Positions 63,664 through 64,000 of a stretch of DNA of 64,000 bases are shown here, piece by piece. The DNA is from Amphritea atlantica. Its GTDB lineage: Bacteria; Pseudomonadota; Gammaproteobacteria; Pseudomonadales; Balneatricaceae. The position numbers and the translations under genes were made by a program. The notes beneath the pieces were generated by a model. That model worked only from the letters and a program-made list of their open reading frames with translations, did not search any database and was not told the DNA's origin. Within the stretch, counting starts at the first letter, position 1. Each line of letters begins with the position of its first letter. The DNA lies in contig NZ_FOGB01000009.1 of the NCBI RefSeq assembly GCF_900111095.1, positions 135,544-199,543 of the forward strand, read 5' to 3'.

Positions 63664-64000
63664 TGTGAAATTCAGAGAGGTTGTTCACAACTCGGTTGTA
63701 TAGGAAGCTGTTGGTTGCGAAATCAATAGCCCTTTAAACAGAGGAGTGAACAACCATGCACAAGAATGCAAAATCTAGCCTCCATAGTCGAGTTTTAATT
63801 GTCAAAAAACATCTTGAAGAAGATGTGCCCGTCTCCGACCTGGCTGACTTTTTCGAGGTATCTAAAAGCCTGATCTATCGCTGGATCAGGCGCTATCATC
63901 AAGAAGGCCTCAATGGACTTCGAGATCGTAAAAGTCGACCTAAACGCATCTCATCGCGAACGCTTTATTGGCAAGAGCAAGCGATAAAAGCTCTGGCCCT
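63664..64000 (+). mobile_element. IS481-family insertion sequence, left part (runs off the window)
   Basis: The left end TGTGAAATTCAGAGAGG followed by TTGT resembles the Bordetella IS481 end (TGTGAA-ATTCA-AGGTTGT, from memory). It starts 1 base after the CTAG of hairpin copy 8, i.e. GCTAGA at the junction, as expected for the IS481 NCTAGN target. The transposase frame begins 92 bases in. The right end lies outside the window. Confidence 0.78.
63756..64000 (+). CDS. IS481-type transposase, N-terminal part
   Basis: The frame opens at ATG 63756 with GAGGAGTG at 63741-63748 and runs off the right edge after 81 codons. It begins MHKNAKSSLHSRVLIVKKHL and contains a helix-turn-helix VSDLADFFEVSKSLIYRWIR followed by YHQEGLNGLRDRKSRPKRIS. 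This is the N-terminal DNA-binding domain of IS481/IS3-type transposases, whose DDE catalytic domain would lie beyond the window. Intactness cannot be judged. Confidence 0.82.
   Translation, partial: MHKNAKSSLHSRVLIVKKHLEEDVPVSDLADFFEVSKSLIYRWIRRYHQEGLNGLRDRKSRPKRISSRTLYWQEQAIKALA

Overview
The window looks like the chromosome of a marine gammaproteobacterium, probably close to the Oceanospirillaceae (an inference from gene content and order, not a measured placement). Supporting signs are rpsF-rpsR-rplI-dnaB without priB, trpG-trpD-trpC as a separate operon, relA-mazG, an E. coli-like FolX, the PrkA-YeaH-SpoVR block, a BCCT carrier and a VF530-family protein. No rRNA, tRNA or CRISPR array was seen.

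Layout. 0-0.9 kb: the main part of an L,D-transpeptidase gene. 1.4-5.7 kb: a leucine dehydrogenase / branched-chain 2-oxoacid dehydrogenase operon (E1alpha, E1beta, E2, no E3). 5.8-10.6 kb: the stress operon prkA-yeaH-spoVR. 10.7-14.2 kb: a HinT-like protein, a decayed 1-kb intergenic region, then a phosphate acyltransferase and acetate kinase pair. 14.4-17.0 kb: a membrane GGDEF-EAL protein with both domains apparently intact. 17.1-20.8 kb: an accessory stretch of small hypothetical genes separated by hairpin-repeat arrays. 20.8-30 kb: housekeeping genes rlmB, hemH, adk, ppc, mazG and relA. 30-39 kb: a METTL7-like methyltransferase, thioesterase, RHH protein, SulP transporter, dnaB-rplI-rpsR-rpsF, and a GlxA-type regulator divergent from an isochorismatase. 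39-42 kb: an OsmC protein and trpGDC. 42.4-51.6 kb: a catabolic island on the minus strand with its divergent AraC regulator. Its gene content matches the indole-degradation (iif) set followed by an anthranilate/benzoate-type Rieske dioxygenase and an aromatic-type outer-membrane channel. 51.6-58.6 kb: folX, a VF530 protein, and a second catabolic group (RidA, BCCT carrier, M19 dipeptidase, aldehyde dehydrogenase, LysR). 58.6-63.6 kb: a structured leader, an unrecognised 573-residue protein coupled to a DUF3726 protein, a TauE/SafE permease and purT. 63.66 kb to the end: the left part of an IS481-family element.

The most unusual signal is a family of short DNA repeats found eight times. Each unit is a CTAGC(A/G)AG box followed by a mini-hairpin. 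The stem sequence differs from unit to unit but stays self-complementary, and nearly every loop, read on the CTAGC(A/G)AG strand, is a GNA trinucleotide closed by C-G. Several copies sit exactly at gene ends: the TAG inside CTAG is the stop codon of purT and of the GGDEF-EAL gene, and the rlmB stop lies inside a 13-bp hairpin at the end of another copy. Three copies share an additional leader of about 70 nt in the same orientation and frame the accessory genes at 18-20.8 kb. The IS481-like element at the right edge abuts a CTAG of one copy, in agreement with the known NCTAGN target preference of IS481.

How the genes fit together: leucine, isoleucine and valine can be deaminated and decarboxylated to acyl-CoAs (1.4-5.7 kb), and the acyltransferase/kinase pair could turn acyl-CoA into ATP. 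The island at 42-51 kb would convert indole to anthranilate and then catechol. It lies next to trpGDC, which makes and uses anthranilate for tryptophan, so opposing uses of one metabolite are encoded side by side.
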